A DNA stretch of 13,217 nt, from assembly GCA_030834835.1 (NCBI GenBank), contig JAUQXD010000776.1:1-13217 (forward strand). Direction: 5' to 3'. Every line of letters starts with the position of its first letter. Positions within the stretch are counted from its first letter, which is position 1. This document shows positions 1 through 6,410 of the stretch, one piece after another. The DNA comes from Thermoflexales bacterium (GTDB lineage Bacteria > Chloroflexota > Anaerolineae > Fen-1058). The notes under the pieces are model-generated. The model saw only the letters and a program-made list of their open reading frames with translations. It had not been told where the DNA came from and did no database searches. The position numbers were made by a program, and so were the translations under genes.

Positions 1-1
1 A

Positions 2-487
2 CCGCACGGCGGCTGGGTGGCCGGCTCCGGCTGGGCGGCCATCGATTTCATTCCGGCCGGCCCAATTTTGGGCTGCCAGCCCGCTGAACAATGGGAGTTA
101 GCCATCGCGCCGGGCATCATCGTGCGCAGTGAAAACGGCGAGGTACTGCAAGACCTGGACGGCGACGGCGATGAGCGCACGGGTTGGGTGGTGTTTTACA
201 TGCACACGGGCAGCGAGGGGCGCGTGGCTGTTGGCACGCAAGTCAAGGTGGGCGATCAGATCGGGCATCCCAGTTGCGAGGGCGGCCTGTCGTCAGCCAC
301 GCACTTGCACATCGCGCGCAAGTACAACGGCGAATGGATTCCGGCCGCCGGACCTGTGCCGATGGTGCTGGACGGTTGGCGCATAACAGGCGAGGCCACC
401 GAATATGACGGCGGCATGGTGAAGGACAATCAAGTGAAGGTTGCGTGCGAGTGTCGTGAAGATGTAAAGAATGGAATAGTCCGATAG
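2..487 (+). CDS. M23 (LasA-type) metallo-endopeptidase, 5'-truncated
   Basis: This is the C-terminal part of a secreted zinc endopeptidase of the LytM/LasA (M23) group, which cleaves peptide cross-links in peptidoglycan or similar substrates. The frame is open to the left edge, so the true start lies outside the window; a GTG at 17 is internal. The visible zinc ligands are His at 5-7 and Asp at 44-46, exactly 13 residues apart. This matches the wide His-Asp spacing I recall for LasA rather than the HxxxD of lysostaphin. The HLH motif (302-310) supplies the third ligand, and a His in FYMHTG (about residue 67) is the likely second catalytic His. The Gly-rich strands around VAVGTQVKVGDQIGHP are typical of the family. 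The stop codon lies inside a degenerate 8-bp repeat array. Export signal and any linker are upstream and unseen. Family assignment is firm; substrate is unknown. Confidence 0.85.
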   Translation, partial: PHGGWVAGSGWAAIDFIPAGPILGCQPAEQWELAIAPGIIVRSENGEVLQDLDGDGDERTGWVVFYMHTGSEGRVAVGTQVKVGDQIGHPSCEGGLSSATHLHIARKYNGEWIPAAGPVPMVLDGWRITGEATEYDGGMVKDNQVKVACECREDVKNGIVR

Positions 488-532
488 TCACGTAGTCGAA
501 CAGTCGATTGGTCGATCAGTCAACTGGTCGAC
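485..532. repeat. degenerate 8-bp tandem array
   Basis: Six consecutive 8-bp units of the form YRGTCRAN run from 485 to 532: tagtcacg, tagtcgaa, cagtcgat, tggtcgat, cagtcaac, tggtcgac. The first unit supplies the TAG stop of the M23 gene. The units differ from each other, so this is not a recently slipped microsatellite. Confidence 0.7.
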
Positions 533-537
533 AGCAA

Positions 538-570
538 AACGAGGATCAGGCTCATCACCTGATCCTCGTT
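538..570 (+). terminator. hairpin between convergent genes
   Basis: A perfect 13-bp stem (538-550 with 558-570) closes a 7-nt loop, about 50 bases after the M23 stop. There is no strong T-run after it (gttgtcc), so it is a weak intrinsic terminator or a 3'-end stabilising hairpin. It lies between the converging M23 and phosphoribosyltransferase genes and could serve both strands. Confidence 0.6.
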
Positions 571-587
571 GTCCATACTGAACTGAC

Positions 588-690
588 CGCCAGTTACCGA
601 TTGACCCCTCACCAGTTACCGATCAGCCGATTGACCAATCTACCCATTTACCGATCCTTAATTTACCAATCCCCAATTTACCATTACCCC
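588..690. repeat. degenerate ~8-bp tandem array (minus-strand GGTMRATY units)
   Basis: Read on the minus strand, this stretch splits at GG into units near 8 bp: ggtaaatg, ggtagatt, ggtcaatc, ggctgatc, ggtaactg, and again ggtcaatc, ggtaactg. A few units of other length are mixed in. The TAA stop of the phosphoribosyltransferase gene (684-686) is formed by this array. Confidence 0.6.
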
Positions 691-1181
691 ATAGGAGCAT
701 TTTCCAGGAGCCGGGTGTCGAAGGTGCTGCGCTTGGTTTCCCACGGATAGACGATGAAGGCGTCGGTGACGGCGGCGAAGTAGTCGGGCTTCTTGGTCTT
801 GAACAGCGATTCGGCCGGCTTGTAATGCAGCACGGCCACCTGCGGATACGCGCCAGCCGATTCAACCCGGCCGCGCACAGTGTTGATGGTGCGCGCGCTG
901 CCCCACACATCATCCACGATCAACACGCGCCGATCGCGCAACAGTTCATCTTCGGGAAATTGCAGAAACGTGGGCCAGGCCAGCATCTTCTCTTCAAAGG
1001 CCGGAAAGCGCACCGCGGCGGTAAGCACGTGTTTGATGTCGAGCGCCTCGGCCAGAATGCCGCCGGGCACCAGCCCGCCGCGCGTGATCATCAGCATTGA
1101 ATCGAACGAGTTGCGAATCTGAGGCAGCAGCTCGTCGATCAACTTGTCCACCTCGGTCCACGTCAGCACCTCTTGCCGCAT
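684..1181 (-). CDS. phosphoribosyltransferase (purine/xanthine PRT-like)
   Basis: This 165-residue type I phosphoribosyltransferase would couple PRPP to a nucleobase in salvage, in the cytoplasm. The PRPP-binding signature VLIVDDVWGSART is at about residues 86-98, with the adjacent acidic pair. The pyrophosphate loop is ITRGGLVPGG at 32-41. A C-terminal YPWE resembles bacterial xanthine/guanine or hypoxanthine PRTs. The ATG at 1181 is chosen because GGAGG stands a few bases upstream and the next in-frame start (1223) lies upstream of the likely -10 box. The gene converges on the M23 gene, and its stop lies in a short-period array. The base (xanthine, guanine or hypoxanthine) cannot be decided here. 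A regulatory PRT-like role is a less likely alternative. Confidence 0.85.
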   Translation of the reverse strand: MRQEVLTWTEVDKLIDELLPQIRNSFDSMLMITRGGLVPGGILAEALDIKHVLTAAVRFPAFEEKMLAWPTFLQFPEDELLRDRRVLIVDDVWGSARTINTVRGRVESAGAYPQVAVLHYKPAESLFKTKKPDYFAAVTDAFIVYPWETKRSTFDTRLLENAPMG

Positions 1182-1211
1182 CGCGCCCTCCGCCTGATCT
1201 GAGATAGCTCG

Positions 1212-1217
1212 ATTATA
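1212..1217 (-). promoter_or_regulatory. -10 element of the phosphoribosyltransferase gene
   Basis: The minus strand carries a perfect TATAAT 30 bases before the ATG at 1181. No good -35 hexamer is seen 16-18 bp upstream, where the sequence is a CGTGRTG heptad array. Confidence 0.5.
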
Positions 1218-1223
1218 CCGCAA

Positions 1224-1295
1224 CGTGGTGCGTGATGCGTGGTGCGTGAAGATTCACTCGTCATTTGTCATTGATCATTGAACATTGTTCATTGT
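1224..1295. repeat. two adjacent 7-bp tandem arrays
   Basis: Four heptads run from 1224 to 1251 (cgtggtg, cgtgatg, cgtggtg, cgtgaag). After 9 bases, five more run from 1261 to 1295 (tcatttg, tcattga, tcattga, acattgt, tcattgt). The stop codon of the upstream secreted-protein gene (1295-1297, minus) begins at the last base of the second array. The two arrays have unrelated units but the same period. Confidence 0.75.
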
Positions 1296-2083
1296 CATCT
1301 CCCTTGCCACCAGTCCTTCCGCGAGCGCGGATCGAGAAACGATCCGCCATCGCGCACGGCCACGCCGATCTCATTGCCCGACGCGCGGCCCAGCGGCTGA
1401 CCCGGCCACAGCGCGGGCAATTCGCCGCGCCCGGCAGCATTAAGCTGTTGATATAGCGCCAGCAGATTGGGATCGACGCACAGGTTTTCGAGATGAATCG
1501 TGTAGCCCACCACCACATCATCTTCGCTCGTGTACTTCAACGTCAGACGGCGCTGCTCGGCGTACAGCACCAGCGCGCCATAACCGCCGCCGATGTCATA
1601 GCCCGCTACCGGCAGGCGAATGATCTCACCCGGCGTTGTGGCGAGTCCGGCCAGCGTCACATCCCATTTCGTAATCAGGCCGGCGCGACAGTTGCACGTC
1701 CAATCCCAGCGATAGACCTTGTGGGCACTGCGAAACGTCGCAGTGCGATTGTTGGCAAACAGACTGGGAAATTGGGGCGCCGCCGGATCGATCGAGCCGG
1801 CGTAGTCCACCAGGCCCAGATAGGCCGTCGTCGGTTCGTAGCCGCGCACCGCCAGATTCATATCCGGATGCGCCGACACATCGCCGTCATAGGGATTGGA
1901 CGGCGACCACCTACCATAACTTTCACCCGTCGCCCCGCACGCTTGAGATTTCACGATCAACGGCAGTCGCGCGCGTGGTTTCAAGGCCAGCGGCGCATTA
2001 TCTGCCCGGCCCGGCTGCGGCAGGCCGATCAGCAACAGGCCGCCCAGCAGGCCGAGCAACAGCCAGCGTTTCATGGTTTTCAT
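1295..2083 (-). CDS. secreted protein of unknown function
   Basis: This 262-residue protein starts with MKTMKRW and a strongly hydrophobic stretch to about residue 20, followed by a polar PGRADNAP region, so it is probably exported by Sec and cleaved near residue 27. Cysteines at about 49, 130, 132 and 202 could form disulfides outside the cell. The C-terminal part (from about 165) is better ordered, with GGGYGALVLYA, YTIHLENLC, LYQQLNAAGRGELPAL and a closing DPRSRKDWW. I do not recognise a named family. The region around IHLEN recalls the end of M23 beta-folds, but the zinc-ligand pattern is not complete, so no function is given. The first ATG has GGGAGG 4-5 bases upstream; the second ATG (residue 4) would be 9 bases further away. 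The gene is divergent from the C39/TPR gene. Confidence 0.8.
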   Translation of the reverse strand: MKTMKRWLLLGLLGGLLLIGLPQPGRADNAPLALKPRARLPLIVKSQACGATGESYGRWSPSNPYDGDVSAHPDMNLAVRGYEPTTAYLGLVDYAGSIDPAAPQFPSLFANNRTATFRSAHKVYRWDWTCNCRAGLITKWDVTLAGLATTPGEIIRLPVAGYDIGGGYGALVLYAEQRRLTLKYTSEDDVVVGYTIHLENLCVDPNLLALYQQLNAAGRGELPALWPGQPLGRASGNEIGVAVRDGGSFLDPRSRKDWWQGR

Positions 2084-2100
2084 AGTCCCTCCCGCTGTTC

Positions 2101-2106
2101 ATTGTA
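2101..2106 (-). promoter_or_regulatory. likely -10 element of the secreted-protein gene
   Basis: TACAAT is read on the minus strand 17 bases before the ATG at 2083. No consensus -35 is visible at 17 bp spacing, so the call is tentative. Confidence 0.4.
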
Positions 2107-2166
2107 CAGGGCAATCGTCAGCCAGACAGCGGCTAAGGGTACAGTACCGCACCCCCCTTCATCGGT

Positions 2167-2172
2167 TATAAT
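2167..2172 (+). promoter_or_regulatory. -10 element abutting the C39/TPR gene start
   Basis: A perfect TATAAT is followed by only 8 bases before the ATG at 2181. There is no Shine-Dalgarno sequence in those bases, so transcription would start at or within about two bases of the ATG (leaderless). The -35 region is not consensus. Confidence 0.55.
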
Positions 2173-2180
2173 GACCCGCG

Positions 2181-3542
2181 ATGAGAAACACACGTTCGTT
2201 AGTGCTGGGTTGGGGCGTCATGTTCTTCGTGGTGGCGCTGATCGCGTGCGCAGGCGGCCTGTTCATGCTGAAGGTGCTGCCGCCGATCGACGCCGATCGC
2301 ATTCTGCGCCGCTTGCCCGCCCCCGCCCGCCAGGCCATCAACTCGGTGCTCTTTCCCCATCCCGATCAGCTGCCCACGCCCGCCGCGCCGATCGTGAACG
2401 TGGCGTCGCTGCTGACGCCCGTGCCCACGCGTCGGGCCACTTGGACGCCGACCACTACATCAACACCCGTACCATCGCTCGCGCCCTCTATCGCGCCGTC
2501 TCTCAGTCCCTCCATCGAGCCGACCGCGACGCCCGTTCCCGCCGGGGCAGTTGCCATCCCAACGGTACGCGCGCCCGGCCCCACGCAGGCGGCGCGCAGC
2601 ACACCCGCCGCGAACGAGGGCATTGACGTGCTGTTGACGACCGCCAGGCAAGAATATCAAGGCTGGAACAACTGCGGTCCGGCGACCCTGTCGATGAATT
2701 TGAGTTTCTTCGGCTGGTCGGGCAATCAATATGAAGCGGCCAAATTCCTCAAGCCCGATCAAGAAGATAAAAACGTCAGCCCGGATCAGATGGCGGCCTA
2801 TGCGCGATCGGTGGGCTTTCACGCCCTGCATCGCGTCAACGGCACGCTCGATGTGCTCAAGGCGTTGTTGCGTGCGGGTCTGCCCGTGCTGGTTGAAAAG
2901 GGCTTTGAGCCGGAAGACGACCTCGGCTGGATGGGCCACTACGAACTGATCGTGGGTTTTAACGATCTCAAACAAGAATTCATCGCCATGGATTCCTATT
3001 TAGGCCCGTATCAGTCCGTGCCCTATGGCGATCTCGATCGCTACTGGCGGCAGTTCAACCGAACCTACCTGATCATTTATCCAGAGTCGCAGGCCGACAC
3101 GGTTGCGCAGGTGTTGGGCAATCAACTTGATGACGCGACCATGTGGGCGGATGCGCTGGCGACCGCGCAAATGGAAGCCGCCGCCGCCCCCGATGATGCT
3201 TTCGGTTGGTTCAACCTGGGCACCAATTATGTGGCGCTCAACGATTTCGCCAGTGCGGCCACCGCGTACGATCGCGCGCGACAGATCGGTTTGCCGTGGC
3301 GCATGACGTGGTATCAGTTCGGCCTGTTTGACGCCTACCTGGCGACGGGCCGCTACGAGGATGTGCTGGCGCTGGCCGATGCCACGCTTAAGGTGACGCC
3401 CAACATCGAAGAGATGTACTACTACAAAGGGCTGGCGCTGAAGGCGCAGGGCAACGTGAGCGGCGCGCGCAGTCAACTGGAACTGGCGCTGAAGCGCAAC
3501 GCCAATTTCGAGCCGGCCAGAGCGGCGCTGGCTACACTCTGA
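2181..3542 (+). CDS. membrane-anchored C39-like cysteine peptidase with TPR tail
   Basis: This 453-residue protein has an uncleaved N-terminal anchor (about residues 9-33). A Pro/Thr/Ser-rich linker with TPVP, PTATP and similar runs spans about 63-140. A papain-like C39 domain follows, with Cys165 in NNCGPATLSMNLSFFGW, His253 in GHYELIVGF and Asp271 in MDSYLG as the expected catalytic set. From about 335 to the end there are three to four TPR-like helical repeats. The domain most likely acts outside the membrane on a peptide bond. Stand-alone C39-like domains of this type are common in Chloroflexota and Firmicutes, and their substrates are mostly unknown. The stop overlaps the murJ start (TGATG), so the two are probably translationally coupled. 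The start has no Shine-Dalgarno and follows a TATAAT by 8 bases. Confidence 0.82.
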   Translation: MRNTRSLVLGWGVMFFVVALIACAGGLFMLKVLPPIDADRILRRLPAPARQAINSVLFPHPDQLPTPAAPIVNVASLLTPVPTRRATWTPTTTSTPVPSLAPSIAPSLSPSIEPTATPVPAGAVAIPTVRAPGPTQAARSTPAANEGIDVLLTTARQEYQGWNNCGPATLSMNLSFFGWSGNQYEAAKFLKPDQEDKNVSPDQMAAYARSVGFHALHRVNGTLDVLKALLRAGLPVLVEKGFEPEDDLGWMGHYELIVGFNDLKQEFIAMDSYLGPYQSVPYGDLDRYWRQFNRTYLIIYPESQADTVAQVLGNQLDDATMWADALATAQMEAAAAPDDAFGWFNLGTNYVALNDFASAATAYDRARQIGLPWRMTWYQFGLFDAYLATGRYEDVLALADATLKVTPNIEEMYYYKGLALKAQGNVSGARSQLELALKRNANFEPARAALATL

Positions 3543-4894
3543 TGAATCTATCAAAGACTAATCGGCGCGTCTTTATTTCAGCCATCATTGTGGGCTTCGG
3601 CTTCCTCGTCAGCAAAGTCACCGGCATCCTCGACGATCTGATTCTTGCGAAAATCATCGGCCCCGGCCCGCAGCTCGATGCGTACTACGCGGCCTTCGGT
3701 TTGCCCGATCTGCTCTTCACGCTGATCGCGGGCGGCGCATTGGCCGCTGCCTTCATCCCGATGTTCTCCGGCTTTCTGGCGCGCGAGGATCGATCGGGCG
3801 CGTGGCGGCTCGCCAGCGCCGTGATCAATACGGCGTTTCTCGCCGCCGCGATCGCATCTTTGATCTTAGCAATCTTCGCGCCGTTGATCGTGTCGCAAAC
3901 AGTCGGCTCCGGCTTCACGCCTGAACAGCAAGAACTGACGGCGAACTTGATGCGCGTCATCTTGCTCTCGACGGTGCTGTTCTCGATCAGCGGCATCGTG
4001 ATGAGCGCGCTGCAAGCCAATCAGCATTTTTTCCTGACCGCGCTCGCGCCCATCATGTACAACCTGGGCATTCTGGGCGGCGTGATTTTTCTCGGCCCGA
4101 CGATCGGTGTGTGGGGGCCGACGATCGGCGTGGTGATGGGCGCGCTGCTGCATTTGCTCGTGCAAGTGCCGGGGTTGATCAAATACAAAGCGAAGTGGTC
4201 GCCGCGCCTGGGCTGGCGCGATCCCGATCTGCGCCGCGTGATTCGACTGCTGCTGCCGCGCGTCGCGGGGATGGGCGTGGTGCAGCTCGCGGCCCTGGTC
4301 ACAACCAGCCTCGCCTCGCATTTGAGCGCGGGCAGTGTCACCGCCTTGAGTTACGGTTGGCGTGTGATGCAGCTGCCCGAGACATTGATCGCAACCGCAA
4401 TTGCGACGGCAGCTTTTCCAACGCTGAGCGAATTCGCGGCGCGCGGCGATCTCGATCGGCTGCGCGGCACACTCGTCACCACCTTGCGCGCGATTCTGGC
4501 CCTGACGATTCCGGCGACGATCGGGCTGTTGATCTTCGGTCGATTGGCGGTTCAACTCTTGTTTGAGCGCGGCGAATTCACGCCGGAATCAACGACGCTC
4601 GTCACGTGGGCGGTGCACGGCTATGCGCTCGGGTTAATCGGCCATTCTATGCTGGAAGTGGGCGCGCGCACGTTTTACGCACAGCAAGACACGCGCACGC
4701 CGCTGTTGGTCGCCGTCGGCGCGATGACCATCGGCATAGCGGCCAGTTTGATCCTGCGCGACGTGCTGGGCGTGGGCGGACTGGCGCTGGCCAACTCCAT
4801 CGGCGTTACGGTCGAAGTCTCCGCTTTGCTGATCTTGCTGCGCCGTCGTTTGATCCCCGTCACTCAGCCCCAATCACAGACGGTTGAAGCCTGA
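3542..4894 (+). CDS. murJ: lipid II flippase MurJ (MviN family)
   Basis: This 450-residue polytopic protein of the MOP superfamily would flip lipid II across the cytoplasmic membrane for peptidoglycan synthesis. Family marks are VSKVTGILDDLILAKIIG in TM1, LDAYYAAFGLPDLLFTLIAGGALAAAFIPMF in TM2 (written here as the region at residues 45-75), and LSYGWRVMQLPETLI near residue 275. About 12-14 hydrophobic segments are visible. Compared with E. coli MurJ as I remember it, Arg18 and Arg24 correspond here to Lys and Asp, and Arg52 to a non-charged residue. The TM8 Arg and the Asp of the DAxxxAF motif remain. The ATG overlaps the stop of the C39/TPR gene by one base. A 56-bp heptad array begins 10 bases after the stop. 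Confidence 0.9.
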   Translation: MNLSKTNRRVFISAIIVGFGFLVSKVTGILDDLILAKIIGPGPQLDAYYAAFGLPDLLFTLIAGGALAAAFIPMFSGFLAREDRSGAWRLASAVINTAFLAAAIASLILAIFAPLIVSQTVGSGFTPEQQELTANLMRVILLSTVLFSISGIVMSALQANQHFFLTALAPIMYNLGILGGVIFLGPTIGVWGPTIGVVMGALLHLLVQVPGLIKYKAKWSPRLGWRDPDLRRVIRLLLPRVAGMGVVQLAALVTTSLASHLSAGSVTALSYGWRVMQLPETLIATAIATAAFPTLSEFAARGDLDRLRGTLVTTLRAILALTIPATIGLLIFGRLAVQLLFERGEFTPESTTLVTWAVHGYALGLIGHSMLEVGARTFYAQQDTRTPLLVAVGAMTIGIAASLILRDVLGVGGLALANSIGVTVEVSALLILLRRRLIPVTQPQSQTVEA

Positions 4895-4904
4895 CACAGC
4901 CTGC

Positions 4905-4960
4905 CCTGCATCTTGCCTCTTGCATCTTGCCTCTTGCATCCTGCCTCTTGCCGCATGCCT
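4905..4960. repeat. 7-bp tandem array CYTGCMT x8
   Basis: Eight consecutive heptads fill 4905-4960: cctgcat, cttgcct, cttgcat, cttgcct, cttgcat, cctgcct, cttgccg, catgcct. It lies between the murJ stop and the promoter of the next gene. It contains no start codon with a credible frame. Confidence 0.85.
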
Positions 4961-4973
4961 CTCTTTTATTGCC

Positions 4974-5002
4974 TTGACGAGTCTTTAAGGTTAGACTAAA
5001 AT
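4974..5002 (+). promoter_or_regulatory. sigma-70 type promoter of the 66-residue membrane protein
   Basis: TTGACG (4974-4979) and TAAAAT (4997-5002) are separated by exactly 17 bp. The ATG at 5030 lies 27 bases downstream and has its own GGAGG at about 5019-5023, so this transcript has a normal leader. Confidence 0.75.
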
Positions 5003-5029
5003 CCTTCGCACTCAAGCGGAGGGAATACT

Positions 5030-5230
5030 ATGACGGCTAAGCGTGTGGCAGTTATGCTGATGGGGTTGTTGGTGGGGGCGGGGATTACCCTGGGCATCAT
5101 GGCGGCCTTTGCTGATGAAGGCCTGCGGAATTACGGTTTGCCCAATTTCTTGTTGACATCGTTTTGCTTTGGCGCGGCGGCCATCATCGCGCTCGATTAT
5201 TTGCTCAATACCGGTCTGCTCAAGCGTTAG
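5030..5230 (+). CDS. small two-helix membrane protein, unknown function
   Basis: This 66-residue protein has two predicted membrane helices (about residues 5-27 and 39-60) joined by a short acidic and polar turn (ADEGLRNYGLPN). It ends in a basic LLKR. The N-terminal MTAKR and C-terminal KR suggest that both ends face the cytoplasm. The start is well supported by GGAGG 6 bases upstream and a promoter with consensus spacing. It is a single-gene unit between murJ and the response regulator. I do not recognise a family. Confidence 0.75.
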   Translation: MTAKRVAVMLMGLLVGAGITLGIMAAFADEGLRNYGLPNFLLTSFCFGAAAIIALDYLLNTGLLKR

Positions 5231-5326
5231 GCGCAGCCGGTCAACCTGAAGTCCAAACGGCTGAGGACGCCGGACACAACCGCACGTGCCCGGAATTCAC
5301 TGTTGTACCGTGCCGGATGCCACCGC

Positions 5327-5998
5327 ATGTCATTATCCTCTATGATCCTGCTCGTTGAAGGCGCCCGCCCTGCCTCTTCTCTGGCTCCCGTGCTGGAGGA
5401 TAAAGGCTATGTCGTCGCGCTGGCCTCCAACGTAAAAGAAGCGTTGAATCAGGTCCGCGAAGCAGCTCCGGCGCTGACCGTGGTCAACGCCGCCACGCTG
5501 CACACCGACGGGCAGCGTATCTGTATCGATCTGCGCGAGGCCAGCCCGCTGCTCCCGATCGTGATGGTGGTGCGGCATGGCATCGATCCCGATAAGATCG
5601 ACTGCGCCGACGTGGTCCTGGTGCGACCCTTCACCACGCGCAAACTGCTCAATCGCATCGGCCGGCTGCTGCCCGATACCGCCGGCGAAGTGTTGTGCGT
5701 TGACAACCTGGTTCTCAATCTGAATACGCACCTGCTGCGCGTGGGCCGGGCCGAACATCGCCTGACACCCATGAAAGCGCGGCTGCTGGAAGAGTTCCTG
5801 CGGCATCCCGGCGAAACACTCAGCCGTGAATATTTGATGAAGAGCGTGTGGCAGACGAACTATACTGGCGACACACGCACCATCGAAGTGCATGTGCGCT
5901 GGTTGAGGCAGATCATCGAGGTGGATGCCGCGCAGCCCAAATTGCTGAGGACCGTGCGCGGCGTCGGGTATCGATCGACCATCGGGGTGAGTGCCTGA
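5327..5998 (+). CDS. OmpR/PhoB-type regulator with degenerate receiver
   Basis: This regulator of about 223 residues has a receiver-like N-terminal domain (about 6-118) and a winged-helix DNA-binding domain (about 125-220). The DNA-binding domain is well preserved: LTPMKARLLEEFLRHPGE, LSREYLMKSVW, GDTRTIEVHVRWLRQ and LRTVRGVGYR. The receiver is not: the phosphoacceptor Asp is Asn54 (LTVVNAATL), the switch Lys is Arg100 (VLVRPF), the Thr/Ser position is Val, and the acidic pair is reduced to Glu-Gly (LLVEGA). It is therefore probably not activated by the usual Asp phosphorylation. No kinase gene is adjacent. The start is uncertain: ATG 5327 and ATG 5342 are both possible and neither has a clear Shine-Dalgarno; 5342 would begin at MILLVEG, the usual receiver start. 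A TTG at 5303 is less likely. The stop lies inside the terminator hairpin. Confidence 0.85.
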   Translation: MSLSSMILLVEGARPASSLAPVLEDKGYVVALASNVKEALNQVREAAPALTVVNAATLHTDGQRICIDLREASPLLPIVMVVRHGIDPDKIDCADVVLVRPFTTRKLLNRIGRLLPDTAGEVLCVDNLVLNLNTHLLRVGRAEHRLTPMKARLLEEFLRHPGETLSREYLMKSVWQTNYTGDTRTIEVHVRWLRQIIEVDAAQPKLLRTVRGVGYRSTIGVSA

Positions 5999-6013
5999 CT
6001 CACCCCGATTTTT
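5981..6013 (+). terminator. intrinsic terminator of the regulator gene
   Basis: A perfect 12-bp stem (5981-5992 with 5998-6009) with a 5-nt loop is followed by TTTTTATT. The stop codon of the regulator gene (5996-5998) falls in the loop and stem. The convergent membrane-protein gene ends at 6012, within the T-run. Confidence 0.85.
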
Positions 6014-6365
6014 ATTCGTCAACGTCAAAGCCGGTCTGGCCGATGATGTTGAGCGGCCGGGCAGCCGGCGCCGCCGATCGAGGTTGCGGCAGCCGCGCAC
6101 TGATGGGCTGCGATCCAACCACGGTTGGTTGAGGCGGCCGGGTCACATAGATCACAGGCAATGATGCCGCAGGTTGATCGCGCCGCCGCCGGCCCGCCAC
6201 CAACCCACCGACGACCACCCCCACCGGCACCGCCACACCGATGCCGCACACTACACCCGCCAGCAGCGCCACTTCCTCGGCGTTCAGCCGGTTGGCAATG
6301 AACACCACCAGGGCCGCTGCAAAGCCCACCACAGATAGCGTAACGATCAACAAGGCTTGTTTCAT
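6012..6365 (-). CDS. small membrane protein behind a LexA-like operator
   Basis: This 117-residue protein has two hydrophobic helices (about 4-24 and 32-57), then RRRR at 59-62, then a Pro/Ala-rich tail of about 55 residues ending in GFDVDE. By the positive-inside rule the tail faces the cytoplasm and the two helices form a hairpin. No family is recognised. The ATG at 6365 is chosen because the promoter's TATAAT ends 9 bases before it; starting further upstream would begin inside the promoter. With so short a spacing the mRNA is probably leaderless or nearly so. The promoter has consensus -35 and -10 boxes, and the spacer holds a GAACATATGTTC palindrome. This suggests silence until DNA damage. 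SOS genes in several phyla encode small membrane proteins that halt division, but this assignment is only an inference. Confidence 0.72.
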   Translation of the reverse strand: MKQALLIVTLSVVGFAAALVVFIANRLNAEEVALLAGVVCGIGVAVPVGVVVGGLVAGRRRRDQPAASLPVIYVTRPPQPTVVGSQPISARLPQPRSAAPAARPLNIIGQTGFDVDE

Positions 6366-6374
6366 GATACCTGC

Positions 6375-6403
6375 ATTATATGGAACATATGTTCTGATGT
6401 CAA
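6375..6403 (-). promoter_or_regulatory. consensus sigma-70 promoter
   Basis: On the minus strand, TTGACA (6403-6398) and TATAAT (6380-6375) are separated by exactly 17 bp. Both hexamers are perfect consensus, the strongest promoter seen in the window. It drives the small membrane gene starting at 6365. Confidence 0.85.
6382..6395. promoter_or_regulatory. LexA-like operator in promoter spacer
   Basis: GAACATATGTTC (6383-6394) is a perfect 12-bp palindrome lying wholly between the -35 and -10 boxes. With its flanks, AGAACATATGTTCC on the minus strand, it matches the Bacillus-type SOS box CGAACRNRYGTTYC at 13 of 14 positions. Bound protein there would block RNA polymerase. Confidence 0.65.
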
Positions 6404-6410
6404 GATACAA

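Noticed and set aside
485..1295. CRISPR-like array
   Set aside because: Units are 7-8 bp and contiguous, with no 25-40 bp repeats or unique spacers.
1493..2626. Long plus-strand open frame of 377 codons
   Set aside because: It lies antisense to the secreted-protein gene and out of frame with the C39/TPR gene. Its Arg/His/Gln-rich composition is typical of GC-rich shadow frames.
3866..4555. Minus-strand open frame of 229 codons
   Set aside because: It is antisense to murJ, with composition dominated by Arg, Gln and His and no recognisable motif.
5333..6118. Minus-strand open frame of 261 codons
   Set aside because: It is antisense to the response regulator, whose winged-helix signature is unmistakable; the product is His/Gln/Arg-rich noise.
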